Source: Cryptosporidium bovis
Taxonomy: Eukaryota; Apicomplexa; Conoidasida; Eucoccidiorida; Cryptosporidiidae
Assembly: GCA_009768925.2 (NCBI GenBank)
Contig: VHIT02000027.1
Coordinates: 186,001 to 250,000 of the forward strand
DNA length: 64,000 bases
Reading direction: 5' to 3'
How positions within the stretch are numbered: position 1 is the stretch's first letter; each line of letters starts with the position of its first letter. Positions 1 through 9,808 of the stretch are shown here, in pieces. The notes under the pieces were generated by a model. That model did not search any database. It was not told where the DNA came from and was given only the letters and a program-made list of their open reading frames with translations. The position numbers were made by a program, and so were the translations under genes.

Positions 1-1
1 T

Positions 2-1264
2 CAAAAGTTATTAGATAATATTTATATTACAATTAAAAAAACAATAACTAACATAAAACCATTTGATACAGAGTCTAAATACGAGGGTTTGAATGAATTG
101 ATTACTCAAGTAAGTGAACTTGTTTCTAGGATTAAATATAATGAGAATGGTGGTTTAGAGGAAATTGTAAACAAGTTCTCTGAAAATTTGTCAAAAATTG
201 TAAAAGAAACGCAGCCAAAAGTTCATCCTTCTGAAAGTCACATTAATTGTTTAGGAAATGGAAATCTAAATCTAGAAATAAATAAATCCGGCTACTTTTC
301 ACAGAATCAAATAAGCGACTATGTATCTGAAGTTAGAAGCAAATTTAATCTTACTGCAGTTACATTTGAAGACAACAAGGAAAGTGAACATAGAATTGTA
401 GAGTTATGGAATGAGAATAAAATTATATTCTCAGATCTAATTAACGAAATAATTAATACTGTGGATCACTCTATTGAACACAAAAATGGCAGTAAAATAG
501 AATTACCAGAAATTTCAAAGGCCAAGAAACACATCTCCTGCCACTTCTTTTCTAAAAAGAACCTCAATTTTAATAACCGAAAGGATGAGAATGCAAATTC
601 TGACAATAAAGACTCCGATGATTCAACTTCTGATCTCAGTGTTGTGTTTGACAAGGAAAAAATATCTGATCTTGCCGTTGCTATATCAAAACCATATTTA
701 GGAAAAACATATTCTTTCCAGGGGACATATTTAGTTTACATACATCCCTGGAAATTGGCCTTTTTAACAGTAAATTCCAAGTCTAAACTACTCCAAATAA
801 TTTCAAATGAGAAGAAGTATGATTTAAGGGTAAAAAGAGATAATACAAATGAGCCAAAGAGTGACAACAAACGAAAAAACAAGAATATTAAATTAACCAA
901 TAAAAGTGAATCAAAGTTTATACAATCTAGTTATTTGGACTTCAAATCAGCTTTTCCACTGCCTATTAGACAAGATGGAAATTTACATATAACTCTATTT
1001 TCCCTTGTATTTAAACCGGTCATTTCCAATATTGGAATTAGCATTCTAAAAGAAAATTTCACAGATGAAAATTCAATTAAACACGAAAATGGAATATATG
1101 AAGTCAATGCAAGGATAAATGAAGAGCCCTTGAGAGAACTCCTTATCTCAGAAGAGAAACCAAAAGAGAACTACGTTGTTTCAAGTGATAAGCAAATAAA
1201 AATTCTTGTCAAAAATATTTGGAATAGGGAATTAAGCATCACGGGAATACTAAATTACATGTAA
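2..1264 (+). CDS. 3' part of an unknown protein gene (cut by left window edge)
   Basis: The reading frame is open from base 2, with no stop upstream and no ATG near the edge, so this is the C-terminal 420 residues of a longer protein. The first start-like codon inside is a TTG at 89, which is unlikely to be the true start in a eukaryote. The sequence is lysine- and asparagine-rich with short charged tracts and no obvious membrane segment or signal peptide. A more hydrophobic patch with the motif YLGKTYSFQGTYLVYIHPWK lies at roughly residues 237-256 of the visible part and may be a folded core. I do not recognise a family. It ends in ...GILNYM followed by TAA. The coding call rests on frame length and codon use like its neighbours. 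Confidence 0.75.
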   Translation, partial: QKLLDNIYITIKKTITNIKPFDTESKYEGLNELITQVSELVSRIKYNENGGLEEIVNKFSENLSKIVKETQPKVHPSESHINCLGNGNLNLEINKSGYFSQNQISDYVSEVRSKFNLTAVTFEDNKESEHRIVELWNENKIIFSDLINEIINTVDHSIEHKNGSKIELPEISKAKKHISCHFFSKKNLNFNNRKDENANSDNKDSDDSTSDLSVVFDKEKISDLAVAISKPYLGKTYSFQGTYLVYIHPWKLAFLTVNSKSKLLQIISNEKKYDLRVKRDNTNEPKSDNKRKNKNIKLTNKSESKFIQSSYLDFKSAFPLPIRQDGNLHITLFSLVFKPVISNIGISILKENFTDENSIKHENGIYEVNARINEEPLRELLISEEKPKENYVVSSDKQIKILVKNIWNRELSITGILNYM

Positions 1265-1444
1265 ATTAAACAATATATTGACCAACGTACAATAAAAATG
1301 ACAGTATATACAACTGATTATATTTTAATTCCCAAATGTAAATACAAAGAAACATCTCTCGTACATCATTACTTAGATAATACCACCTCTTCTCACTGTT
1401 CATTTGCTTAATATTGTCATTTCATTGAATAAAATCTTTCATTT

Positions 1445-1612
1445 TTCCACGAATCTTTATTCTTCTCGATGCCAGTACTCTAAAAGGAAGCAGAATAAGG
1501 CACCAATACAACGTGGAATCTCGAAGGAGAGGCCCCAATTTTTATCGCACTGTCTCAAATGAAAGAAACAAGGGATATGTCTTTCTGTTCGTTTCACCAC
1601 ATCATCACAGTG
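1445..1612. other. Candidate structured RNA element in the 1265-1745 intergenic gap
   Basis: Between the first two genes sits a patch visibly richer in G+C than the surrounding intergenic DNA and dense in exact inverted repeats. TTCCACG (1445-1451) pairs with CGTGGAA (1512-1518). Nested inside it TTATTCT (1457-1463) pairs with AGAATAA (1492-1498). TCTC/GAGA (1519-1530) makes a four-base-loop hairpin. CACTGT (1548-1553) pairs with ACAGTG (1607-1612). Between the two halves is AATTTTTAT (1537-1545), which resembles an Sm-site core if the RNA is read on the plus strand. A 63-codon frame on the minus strand (1457-1648) covers the same bases but resembles nothing. The strand and identity are unknown. 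It does not match the conserved parts of U1, U2, U4, U5 or U6 that I can recall. The rest of the gap shows nothing. Confidence 0.3.
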
Positions 1613-1745
1613 TTTAGTCGTAGTTGAAAGCAAATAAAATCTCATCAATTCTGTTTATCTATATGACTTGACTTAACTACATAATTTTTTTAGTTAACGT
1701 TACTCAGAATGCCGAACTAAATAATTAAATTTCTTTAATGTTTTC

Positions 1746-2936
1746 TCAAAGAATAAAATACGGACATTTGTTTGAAATGAACCAAGATTCAAACTCTTCA
1801 ACGGAAACCTGACCATTTTGATCACAGTCAAGATTTTCAAATATAATATCCATTTCGTTTTCTGAAAGCTCAAATGGTAACCTTAAACTTGAGAATCCAC
1901 GTGAAAATTCATCTTTGTCAACATAACCATTACCATCTTCATCTAACAAATCAAATAAACGGTGAATCATTTTTAATTTGTACTCGGGATCATTTTCCTT
2001 ATTAAGACTCTGAGTGTTAATATCTATTCTAACATCTACACTATTGTTATCAAGTATTTTAAGATTCTCCATATCTTGACTGCCGTAAAATCTCAACAAA
2101 TTTATTATTTTAACCATCTTCCTTGCTGCCATAACTCCAAACGAAATGTTTAACAAACCAGCAAATCCAATAAACAACGATATCAATGATATGTATATTG
2201 AATTAGTTAATCCACATGTCAATGTTGAAAGTAGTACCTGCACTACTCCTCTCCCAGTTGAAAGTTCTATAAATTTAAACCATGTTCTTAACAATATTTG
2301 AATTCTTGATATTTTTCTCTTCCTTGATATCTCCTGTAATAATATTATCATTGATATTAATGTTATGTACATGGAAGTAAACAATTTCACAAAATTAAAT
2401 GATACCATTCCTATTAATATATTTATTATGCCAATAAGTAGTATGTTTATTGTTGCTATCATTGAAATTACCCTTATCCCTTTCTGACCTTTTAGTAATT
2501 GATTTCTTATTTCCAAATATTGTTCCATCAGGTCGAATTTAATATTTAAAAATGAGCTTAATGCTTCTTTTTTAATTTCATCTATCAATTTTGTTTTATC
2601 ACTCCTATTATCAGTTTCATAGGTGGGATTATCGTTGACACTATCGCCTGTGTCAATAAAGTTGTTCTTGTCGCTGACATCTTTCACGAAGCTAAAATCT
2701 GGATATACACCGTTTATTTTTATTTTATATACTACCTCAGACGTTCTGCCTCCATCGCCACCAATACTCTTGCTCTCACTGTACTTATCTATAAGTGAGG
2801 CATTTTCGTCATTGTTTTCCCTCTTTTTTACCTCTGAAACGTCACTCATCTTGAAGTTCTCCTCTATTACAACTGTATTTGTCGATTTCTTCCTCCTTAA
2901 ATCTTCTGTATTATCATCTTTGCTTTCATTTGTCAT
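1746..2936 (-). CDS. COPI-associated (TVP15-like) membrane protein with C-terminal EF-hand pair
   Basis: 396 residues. The N-terminal ~150 are polar and charged. Residues ~155-295 hold about four hydrophobic helices in the pattern of the COPI-associated/TVP15 family of Golgi membrane proteins, including the LLQE and TGRG-V positions typical of that fold. The C-terminus carries two EF-hand loops: DEDGNGYVDKDE at about 332-343 and DCDQNGQVSVEE at about 370-381. Both have acidic residues at positions 1, 3 and 12 and Gly at position 6, so both should bind calcium. The likely role is a calcium-responsive Golgi or vesicle membrane protein, which is inference from the two domains. The frame stays open for 58 codons upstream of this ATG, and a TTTCATTTCAG acceptor-like site ends at 3011, so a spliced upstream first exon is possible. 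EF-hands are certain; the COPI-associated call is probable. Confidence 0.8.
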   Translation of the reverse strand: MTNESKDDNTEDLRRKKSTNTVVIEENFKMSDVSEVKKRENNDENASLIDKYSESKSIGGDGGRTSEVVYKIKINGVYPDFSFVKDVSDKNNFIDTGDSVNDNPTYETDNRSDKTKLIDEIKKEALSSFLNIKFDLMEQYLEIRNQLLKGQKGIRVISMIATINILLIGIINILIGMVSFNFVKLFTSMYITLISMIILLQEISRKRKISRIQILLRTWFKFIELSTGRGVVQVLLSTLTCGLTNSIYISLISLFIGFAGLLNISFGVMAARKMVKIINLLRFYGSQDMENLKILDNNSVDVRIDINTQSLNKENDPEYKLKMIHRLFDLLDEDGNGYVDKDEFSRGFSSLRLPFELSENEMDIIFENLDCDQNGQVSVEEFESWFISNKCPYFIL

Positions 2937-3596
2937 CTTGCTATTTTTCCTTTCATCAATACCTTCATTAGAATCGTCTCTCTTATAAAGATCAAAAATG
3001 AAAGTAAGTACTGAAATGAAATATATATACAGTATATAGTAACTTATTTTTAATTGCTTATTATTGAATAGCGATAATTTAAGGTTATTGTAATAGTATT
3101 GATTGGTATCTTATTCTATTTATGTAGAGCTTAAAAGAAATAATAACATATATTTATTATTATTAAATTCAGCTTATTGATAATATTAATGTTTATAAAT
3201 TTTAAGTTGTTTTAAATTTACTGATATCCATTTAATATATATATTATATTTTATTAATATCAAAATTTGGCTTCTGGCACTGAAAAATGGAGCCAAAATA
3301 CGAGTAATGTTTTTTTGTTTTTTATTTACCTTATGCCGGTAATGTAATTTATTTTTTTATATAACCACTAAAAATGTGATTTATACCCTTTGATCTTAAC
3401 CTATTACTATTCACAGTCATTCAATATTCATCATAATAGACGCATTATTGCTGTTAATTACTGCCTCCAGTTCTATGAGCCCCACAACCTTTATTCCCAA
3501 ACAAATATATCTGAATTTTTGTATTTACACCAAAATTTAGACTAAACTATACTTATTTACCATTTAACTTATCTAAACTTAATATTCGACATACAC
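2937..3596. other. Intergenic region, possible upstream exon of the EF-hand gene
   Basis: 660 bases between the EF-hand gene start and the end of the amine oxidase gene, both on the minus strand. It is very AT-rich with homopolymer runs. The first ~174 bases next to the EF-hand gene remain open in its frame (see that gene). I see no TGCATGCA or GGCGCC box and no other gene. Confidence 0.5.
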
Positions 3597-6500
3597 TTAC
3601 TCCACAACCTTTATTACCTGCAATAAGTTACCTTTTCTTTGCAAGGCGCATGTACCCGGTTCTGTATAATCACCTTTAACTGCATTATGTAGTGTTATAC
3701 TTGGATCCATAGGCCACCAATTGAATGGTCTCGCATACCATCCAAGAGTGTTGCCTAGCGCTGTTGTTTGTGGAACGTCTTCTAGCGTCGGTATATGCCA
3801 TATTCCAGAAGTTACCCATGTAACTACGTCTCTATGTCTTATTATTTCATCGTCAGCTATAAACGAATCGAACCTAACTGCCGGTTTTGATGCGAATTTA
3901 TTATCTCTTGGTAAGTCTGCATCCAACTCTGAATACTTGAATACAGAGGATGCTATGTCATATTTTGACCATGATGCTGGACCTGAGTATAATTCATGTT
4001 CTGGCATTAAATCAGCTATTGATTTTAGCGGTTTTATCATGAAACCTCCTATATTTCCATATGTTTGAAGTTTTTCATCGATCACAAAGTAAGCCTTGGG
4101 ATGGTGATGTGTTTCATTTAACATCGAATAAGCATTAGTTTCTCTTTCAGCTATTATCCTCTCCAACATATGGTGACCCTCTTTAACTGGGTCTCTTTTC
4201 ACCTTTACCCATGACACGGAATTGTCAGTATAGTCCGGACCCAAATCAAAATCAATTTTCCATACCGCAAAGTGCGAATGTAATGCTGCCATTTGTCCTG
4301 ATGGTGTTATTTGTGTACCGTATTTTTTTTGTTTTGCAGAGTAATATGGCACCTCCAATCCTGCATATAATTCACCCGTGAAGCTGACGCCCATTTCAAA
4401 TGAACCTTGATTATATAGTATTAAATCAACGATATAATCGTAATTTGATACAGTTATTATTTGTCTTATTACCAACGTAGTTAGTGGTGCAGCATCCTTT
4501 ATTCCACCAGATTTCCAATGTGATCTTATTGGTCTGCCTGTATCCTGTTCAAATACGCATGCACTACTATCCCAAAATATAGTTTGAGCTGTGTTTGCAC
4601 ACTCCAAACCAGGATGTACTCTTCTTGCTGCAGTTCCTAAACCTCCATACCAACTGTCTAAGAAGAACCACTGCCTTTCAAATACAGTGTAATGTGCCAT
4701 TGCATCTACCATTGATACTTCAAACGCCACTCTTCTGCCTAAAAATGTTAGATTCCATATCTTAAATCCACTATCTCTATCATTTGTCAGAGTTAACTCC
4801 CAACCTATCCAATTTATTGTATATGCCTCTCTATTTGGAGACTTGAATATCTGAAATCTCCTTCCTCCTGGCTCACAATGTTCTGGTTTTGCTCTTGTTT
4901 CCAAACCACCTCTACTAAACATTTCCAGGTATTGTAGTTTTCTTAGTCTTAATTCATTCATTTCTTTCTCTTGCTGTACTCTTCTTTCCAACAATATTTT
5001 CGGAGTTACCAAATTTAACACTTTACCAATTCGTTTTTCTGGTTTATTGTCGCCATCTTTTGCTTTGTTGTATGACAACACTAAGCTACTCAAATCATTA
5101 AATGATGTACCATCATACCATATCTTACTTACCAACATCTGATGCATTCTATCAAACTCTATCTTGGCTTGGCCATTTCTAATGCTCTCTATTGTTGTAT
5201 AAGGTGCTTTTAATTCAAAAAATATTGGGCATTGTGTACCATCCACTGTCCTCAGTCCTATCCAAAGTTTTGGTTCTTCGTTACCATCATCATATCCTTC
5301 TTGATCATAATCGTCCGCTTCTTCATTATTGTTCTCTCTTTTAATATGCGGTTGATATACTATTGGACCTAATCTAACATATTCCTTTCCAAATACTTGA
5401 TCTTTTGGTAAGTAGCTGCCACATGTTTCAAACACTATCTTATCTAAGCTATTTTGCTCTAGCAATTCTCCCAGTTTTTGCATTCTACTTGGATTTGCAC
5501 CATCCTTTAAAATACCATCCTCATTTATTACTATCTGAGAAAGTCTCCTTCCAAATGGCCCCGTTGGGTTCCAGCCATCACACTCTACTGGTCTCGGAGT
5601 TGATATTGCCGTGTGACTCATTTTCTTTATATTCATGTTTGTTTCTTCCAATGTATTATTATTGTACAAATTGTTTCCTATGCTATTCCATATTCCTACA
5701 TTTTCCTTCTCTTTTTCTGTTAAAACTATTGGACCTACTTTCCATTGATGATATAAACCATTTTCACCCAATGGATTCATCATATTTTCTGTATCATTAC
5801 ATGAACCAAATCTAACTCTTGCATATCTTTCTGGTGGAGTTGGTTCTGGATATATATTGGGATTACGTTTATGCATATCTAGTGCATCTAAATATTCATA
5901 TGCTTCTGTTTTATTTATAAACAATGTTACTCTATACGGGCCCTTTGAACCATAGCTTTCCTTTACAGAATCAAAGTAGCTCCTAACCTTCATCTCTTCT
6001 AAATATGTTAACGGATCAAACGGAGTCTCAATTCCATTTTCAACATCCGATGGATATGAAGGTATATCGCAAAAACGCCCGAATGATGATACATCCTGTG
6101 CTGTTGCCCATATATCTGTTAAACGCATTACCAGTCCTGTCCTGCTTTTTGCCATGCAATATATTATATACTTTTGGTTACCTTCTATTCCATTCAATAT
6201 TACCGATTTCTCTTCTTTTGAATCGTTTATTTCTGTTTCTCTACCATATTTCTCTATTTCACTTGGACCTGGATACATTCCTTCTGGCAATGTTGCCACG
6301 CATATTACCTTTGATGGCGTGTCACTTCTAACAGTAACTGTAAATCTTCCAAGTTCTGGCACTACTCTAATTATTTCTATTTTTGGTACTCTGTCCTTTG
6401 TTGTCACTCTTTTAGTTAAATTTCTCACTACTTCCTCTATACTTATTCTATTTGATTTTGGTAATGCTAAATCTTCTCCAATGCAGACAATATCATATTG

Positions 6501-8936
6501 TGTTGATGGAATTAAATTTCTTATTATCATTTTTAAGTCCAAATTAACTTCATTCATTGATACTGTTTTTTCCACTCCATTACTTTTTATTAATTTTACT
6601 AAATTTAAATGATCATTATTAATGTTTTCTTCTTGATTTTCCATAATACTCTCCCTTATTGCACCAAAGTTGTTTTTTCCATCGGCCATACACCATATTA
6701 TACCTGGTTCGTTCATTCTTAGTGTAATTTCTATACTTTCCTCCATTGTTTTATACTGTTTTATTTCCAAATCTGGACTCTTTGAATCCGTTGTTACTCT
6801 TATTCTTGAATATTCTATTGATAAATTATCATTCACGCTTGTGCTCAATCTATTGCTGTTGCCATTACCATTTATTGGTAAAATAGAGGAATCTAAGCTA
6901 CCTTCATTTTCTATTATTCTATTAACATCCTCTGCAAAACAATATAGATCATATTCTGTATTGGGCTTGATTTCACCCTTTGATGCAGATAAAAATGTGA
7001 ATGAGTAAGTTTCTCTTAATCTTAATGACCTATTGCTTTTTTGTCCATATTTCTTTATTAAAGATACGGAAGGTGTGATATTACCTGCCTTTCTAACACC
7101 ACACCAAACTAATATGTTATCTTTATTAGATTTAATTGTAACATTTATGGATTTTTCGTCAGATTCAATTTTATCAATATGTATTGAGCCAATACTTAAT
7201 TCCGTTTTTTGGAGCTTTCCTTTTTTAAAATCTTTACCTACACCAATTACTTCATCAAAAAATCTAAACTCCAAATAGCTTCCTTCATTCCACCCGTCTC
7301 CATAACTATCGTGTAAATTCACTGTATAGTTACCGTATCCTGGTAAACAACATGGTATCCAATCAGTGCTTGTTGCTACTTCGGAATTTATTTGGATATT
7401 ACTAAATGAATATGTTCTACCACTACAACCTAATGCTCCCTCTATTTCCCACGATTTTTCTGTCGTAAAATTACTACTTACTAATCTTACTTCACCCCAA
7501 ACGCACCTATGATCATTCCTTTCGCTTGATCTTAAAACTTCATTTGAACAATGGCCAGATCTAACCTGAATATCGTCAATAGCTATTAAACTATCTTCAG
7601 AACGTCCTCCAACACCTTCTATTATCATTTTTAAAGGTGTTATGCCATCAGAATAAAATTCGAAACCTCCGTATTCCCAAGATGGGCCCTGTTGTCCAAC
7701 TACTAACCAATTTGGCCTACCATAATGCAATATTGGTTTTGATTCTCTTGCTTTTGGGGGTAAACCTTTTGAATTCAATTGAACCGAATTTAACAGACCT
7801 GATGCCATATATATTCTAAGTACATTTGCATCTGCTCCTGCCATAAAATATCTTAAAGTTAAACAATGACTTCCAAACGAATATACCCTTGGATTTCCCA
7901 GTAACAAGGCTGTTGCTCCTGGCATATATCCAGGTGCTCTGAAAAATATAAAATGACCTTCGCCTTTAATTCCGGTTGTTGTATCACTTTCCGGTCTTGA
8001 GCCAACTACCACTTCCTCACCTACTCCAATGTCAAATTTCGTTTTTGTTTGATAATCCAATAAAGAACTAAACCCACATCCTAAGTAACCTTGGACCTCA
8101 AAGTTACAATCGAACGAAACGTTTTCACTGATATTCAGTAATCCTGCTGAATAAAAGTGGAGTTTGGCATCTTTAGTTTCCTTATAAACCCTACTTTTTG
8201 CTGGAGAATAACATATTGTATAGCTACTAGTTCCTTCTTTTATCCAAGAGAGGTTAAACAGCACTGTTACTTGCTTTTGAGGAGATTTTTGCATACTGTC
8301 ACCAATTACTAATTCTGATGTTTCATAAGACCTTATTCCTTTAAATGGACCTATTCCTGAGTCACCAGGTGGACATTTATTTAAGTATTGATCCATTAAT
8401 CTGTTTTTTAGTTTAAAGTCATTGGTGTTTCTCAACTTCCCATCTTCCACATTTTTGACTAAATATATTGTATCCTCCTGAGTTAATCCGATTCCAGAGA
8501 TTGCTATCATACAATTAGACCTTCTTAAACAAGTATACTCCTGGACAATCGGTGATATCTCTACTATTGCGTTTGAAGGTCCAAATCCTTCCTCATTTTG
8601 TAACAAGTAACCCCTATTTCCCTCTTCTGGGCAAAATGTTGATGTATCTACAATCTCTGTTGGTATTATTGAATTTCGTGTATATAAATACAATTTACAT
8701 CCTTTCTCATCTGTATTGTCATTGTTGCTGTTTATATTATTATCTAATTCATGTAGTACCCTAGACACCAGTTTACCACTTGATAAGCTTTCAATTATTT
8801 TAGTCTCTATTAAATCATTTTCTATGCTTGGAATTACTCCATTTCCATATTCTGTTGAATAAATCAACTCTGAAAAGCTACATTTTAACAGTAAAGTTAA
8901 AAATAGTAACCTGATACAAAACCAAAATCCAGTCAT
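3597..8936 (-). CDS. Secreted multi-domain copper amine oxidase (MAM, FN3-like modules, CuAO)
   Basis: 1779 residues. A signal peptide (hydrophobic to about residue 22) is followed by a MAM-like domain at ~275-465 (FDCNFE start, IAIDDIQVRSGHC end), a short module with the motif DSYGDGW near 545, and three tandem FN3-like repeats at ~580-930 that share a conserved [IV]WC or IYC position. The C-terminal ~800 residues are a copper amine oxidase. The cofactor motif TVSNYDY places the topaquinone-forming Tyr at 1499. The copper ligands would be His1553 and His1555 (HSH) and His1714 (WHIP). The catalytic base would be Asp1427 in LDSWYGGLG. Spacings match known enzymes, so it should be active. Such enzymes oxidise primary amines to aldehydes with release of H2O2 and ammonia. 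The MAM and FN3-like parts suggest adhesion or matrix assembly outside the cell. The stop codon overlaps a GTAAGT at 3595-3600. Identity as a CuAO is firm; the substrate is unknown. Confidence 0.92.
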   Translation of the reverse strand: MTGFWFCIRLLFLTLLLKCSFSELIYSTEYGNGVIPSIENDLIETKIIESLSSGKLVSRVLHELDNNINSNNDNTDEKGCKLYLYTRNSIIPTEIVDTSTFCPEEGNRGYLLQNEEGFGPSNAIVEISPIVQEYTCLRRSNCMIAISGIGLTQEDTIYLVKNVEDGKLRNTNDFKLKNRLMDQYLNKCPPGDSGIGPFKGIRSYETSELVIGDSMQKSPQKQVTVLFNLSWIKEGTSSYTICYSPAKSRVYKETKDAKLHFYSAGLLNISENVSFDCNFEVQGYLGCGFSSLLDYQTKTKFDIGVGEEVVVGSRPESDTTTGIKGEGHFIFFRAPGYMPGATALLLGNPRVYSFGSHCLTLRYFMAGADANVLRIYMASGLLNSVQLNSKGLPPKARESKPILHYGRPNWLVVGQQGPSWEYGGFEFYSDGITPLKMIIEGVGGRSEDSLIAIDDIQVRSGHCSNEVLRSSERNDHRCVWGEVRLVSSNFTTEKSWEIEGALGCSGRTYSFSNIQINSEVATSTDWIPCCLPGYGNYTVNLHDSYGDGWNEGSYLEFRFFDEVIGVGKDFKKGKLQKTELSIGSIHIDKIESDEKSINVTIKSNKDNILVWCGVRKAGNITPSVSLIKKYGQKSNRSLRLRETYSFTFLSASKGEIKPNTEYDLYCFAEDVNRIIENEGSLDSSILPINGNGNSNRLSTSVNDNLSIEYSRIRVTTDSKSPDLEIKQYKTMEESIEITLRMNEPGIIWCMADGKNNFGAIRESIMENQEENINNDHLNLVKLIKSNGVEKTVSMNEVNLDLKMIIRNLIPSTQYDIVCIGEDLALPKSNRISIEEVVRNLTKRVTTKDRVPKIEIIRVVPELGRFTVTVRSDTPSKVICVATLPEGMYPGPSEIEKYGRETEINDSKEEKSVILNGIEGNQKYIIYCMAKSRTGLVMRLTDIWATAQDVSSFGRFCDIPSYPSDVENGIETPFDPLTYLEEMKVRSYFDSVKESYGSKGPYRVTLFINKTEAYEYLDALDMHKRNPNIYPEPTPPERYARVRFGSCNDTENMMNPLGENGLYHQWKVGPIVLTEKEKENVGIWNSIGNNLYNNNTLEETNMNIKKMSHTAISTPRPVECDGWNPTGPFGRRLSQIVINEDGILKDGANPSRMQKLGELLEQNSLDKIVFETCGSYLPKDQVFGKEYVRLGPIVYQPHIKRENNNEEADDYDQEGYDDGNEEPKLWIGLRTVDGTQCPIFFELKAPYTTIESIRNGQAKIEFDRMHQMLVSKIWYDGTSFNDLSSLVLSYNKAKDGDNKPEKRIGKVLNLVTPKILLERRVQQEKEMNELRLRKLQYLEMFSRGGLETRAKPEHCEPGGRRFQIFKSPNREAYTINWIGWELTLTNDRDSGFKIWNLTFLGRRVAFEVSMVDAMAHYTVFERQWFFLDSWYGGLGTAARRVHPGLECANTAQTIFWDSSACVFEQDTGRPIRSHWKSGGIKDAAPLTTLVIRQIITVSNYDYIVDLILYNQGSFEMGVSFTGELYAGLEVPYYSAKQKKYGTQITPSGQMAALHSHFAVWKIDFDLGPDYTDNSVSWVKVKRDPVKEGHHMLERIIAERETNAYSMLNETHHHPKAYFVIDEKLQTYGNIGGFMIKPLKSIADLMPEHELYSGPASWSKYDIASSVFKYSELDADLPRDNKFASKPAVRFDSFIADDEIIRHRDVVTWVTSGIWHIPTLEDVPQTTALGNTLGWYARPFNWWPMDPSITLHNAVKGDYTEPGTCALQRKGNLLQVIKVVE

Positions 8937-9808
8937 TTTTGTTCTTTCTTTTGTTAAATTAATATACTTAAGTATGAACCTATTATTCAGTAGAACTTAA
9001 ATGGATCTGCATTAAATACTAAAAAAAAGCATAAAATTGGAATATATTATCTAAATTTTAGATTTAAAACAACGATAAGTAATAATATATAACTTAGCCA
9101 CTATATATTTATTTAACCAATTCCTTATAAGGTATTCTACTCGGTTTAATTTTTCATTAATAAGTTTAAACACTGTATTACCAAATTAATTAACCTGTTA
9201 TAATGATATTTACCAGATAATAAGTAACAAACTCGTAGATAGGGATTCTATTAAATATTTTGATAAATGAATTAGTCGACAAAAATAGCTCAAAAAATTA
9301 TATTATTTTACAGTACTGGTAAAAACCTCAAATAATTTATTTCAATTTATTTGGTATCACAAACTAAAATATTACTTTTTACATTTTAAGACTTTACATT
9401 ATGATAAGTTCATTATAAAATGATTCATTCTCGAATTTTTGCATATGTTGCATCAGAGATCCTTATTTTTAAAAATATTGCATGCATGCATGCAATTTTT
9501 CATGTGGATACCTTTTGTTTGAATATAACATGCAAAGAAAAACAGCTAAACACAATGATTGAACAATGAATACAAGCATATATAAACAAAGATATAATAA
9601 AAGGGAAACGATGTAATAAGCAGATAAAATAAACAAATGATTAAAACAAAAACTAAACATAATACATAATCTGAATATTTATACCGAGTACTATATAGTG
9701 AAATATTAAATGAGATATAAATCTAAAATTTCATTGATATCATACTAATATGAAAAAAATGAAATATGGTCACAATAACTCATTGCTTTTGACTTGAAAA
9801 TTCAAACT
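8937..9808. other. Promoter region of the copper amine oxidase gene
   Basis: 872 bases between the amine oxidase start and the end of the Hsp70 gene. They are highly AT-rich. The one distinctive element is the fourfold TGCA repeat at 9479-9494. The 63-codon minus frame at 9469-9660 runs through it and is hydrophobic low-complexity sequence; I do not believe it is a gene. Confidence 0.6.
9479..9494. promoter_or_regulatory. Four-fold TGCA repeat containing overlapping TGCATGCA sites
   Basis: TGCATGCATGCATGCA gives three overlapping copies of TGCATGCA, the palindrome bound by an AP2 domain conserved between Plasmodium and Cryptosporidium. It lies ~540 bases upstream of the copper amine oxidase ATG, the only gene start this gap serves. 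That it controls that gene is inference. Confidence 0.55.

Noticed and set aside
2994-3007. ATGAAAGTAAGT on the plus strand next to the EF-hand gene
   Set aside because: Two-codon exon with no plus-strand coding sequence downstream; best read as chance.
5405-5815. 136-codon plus frame within the amine oxidase gene
   Set aside because: Antisense shadow of a confidently identified gene.
9469-9660. 63-codon hydrophobic minus frame
   Set aside because: Low-complexity Leu/Tyr/Cys string running through the TGCA repeat in a promoter gap.
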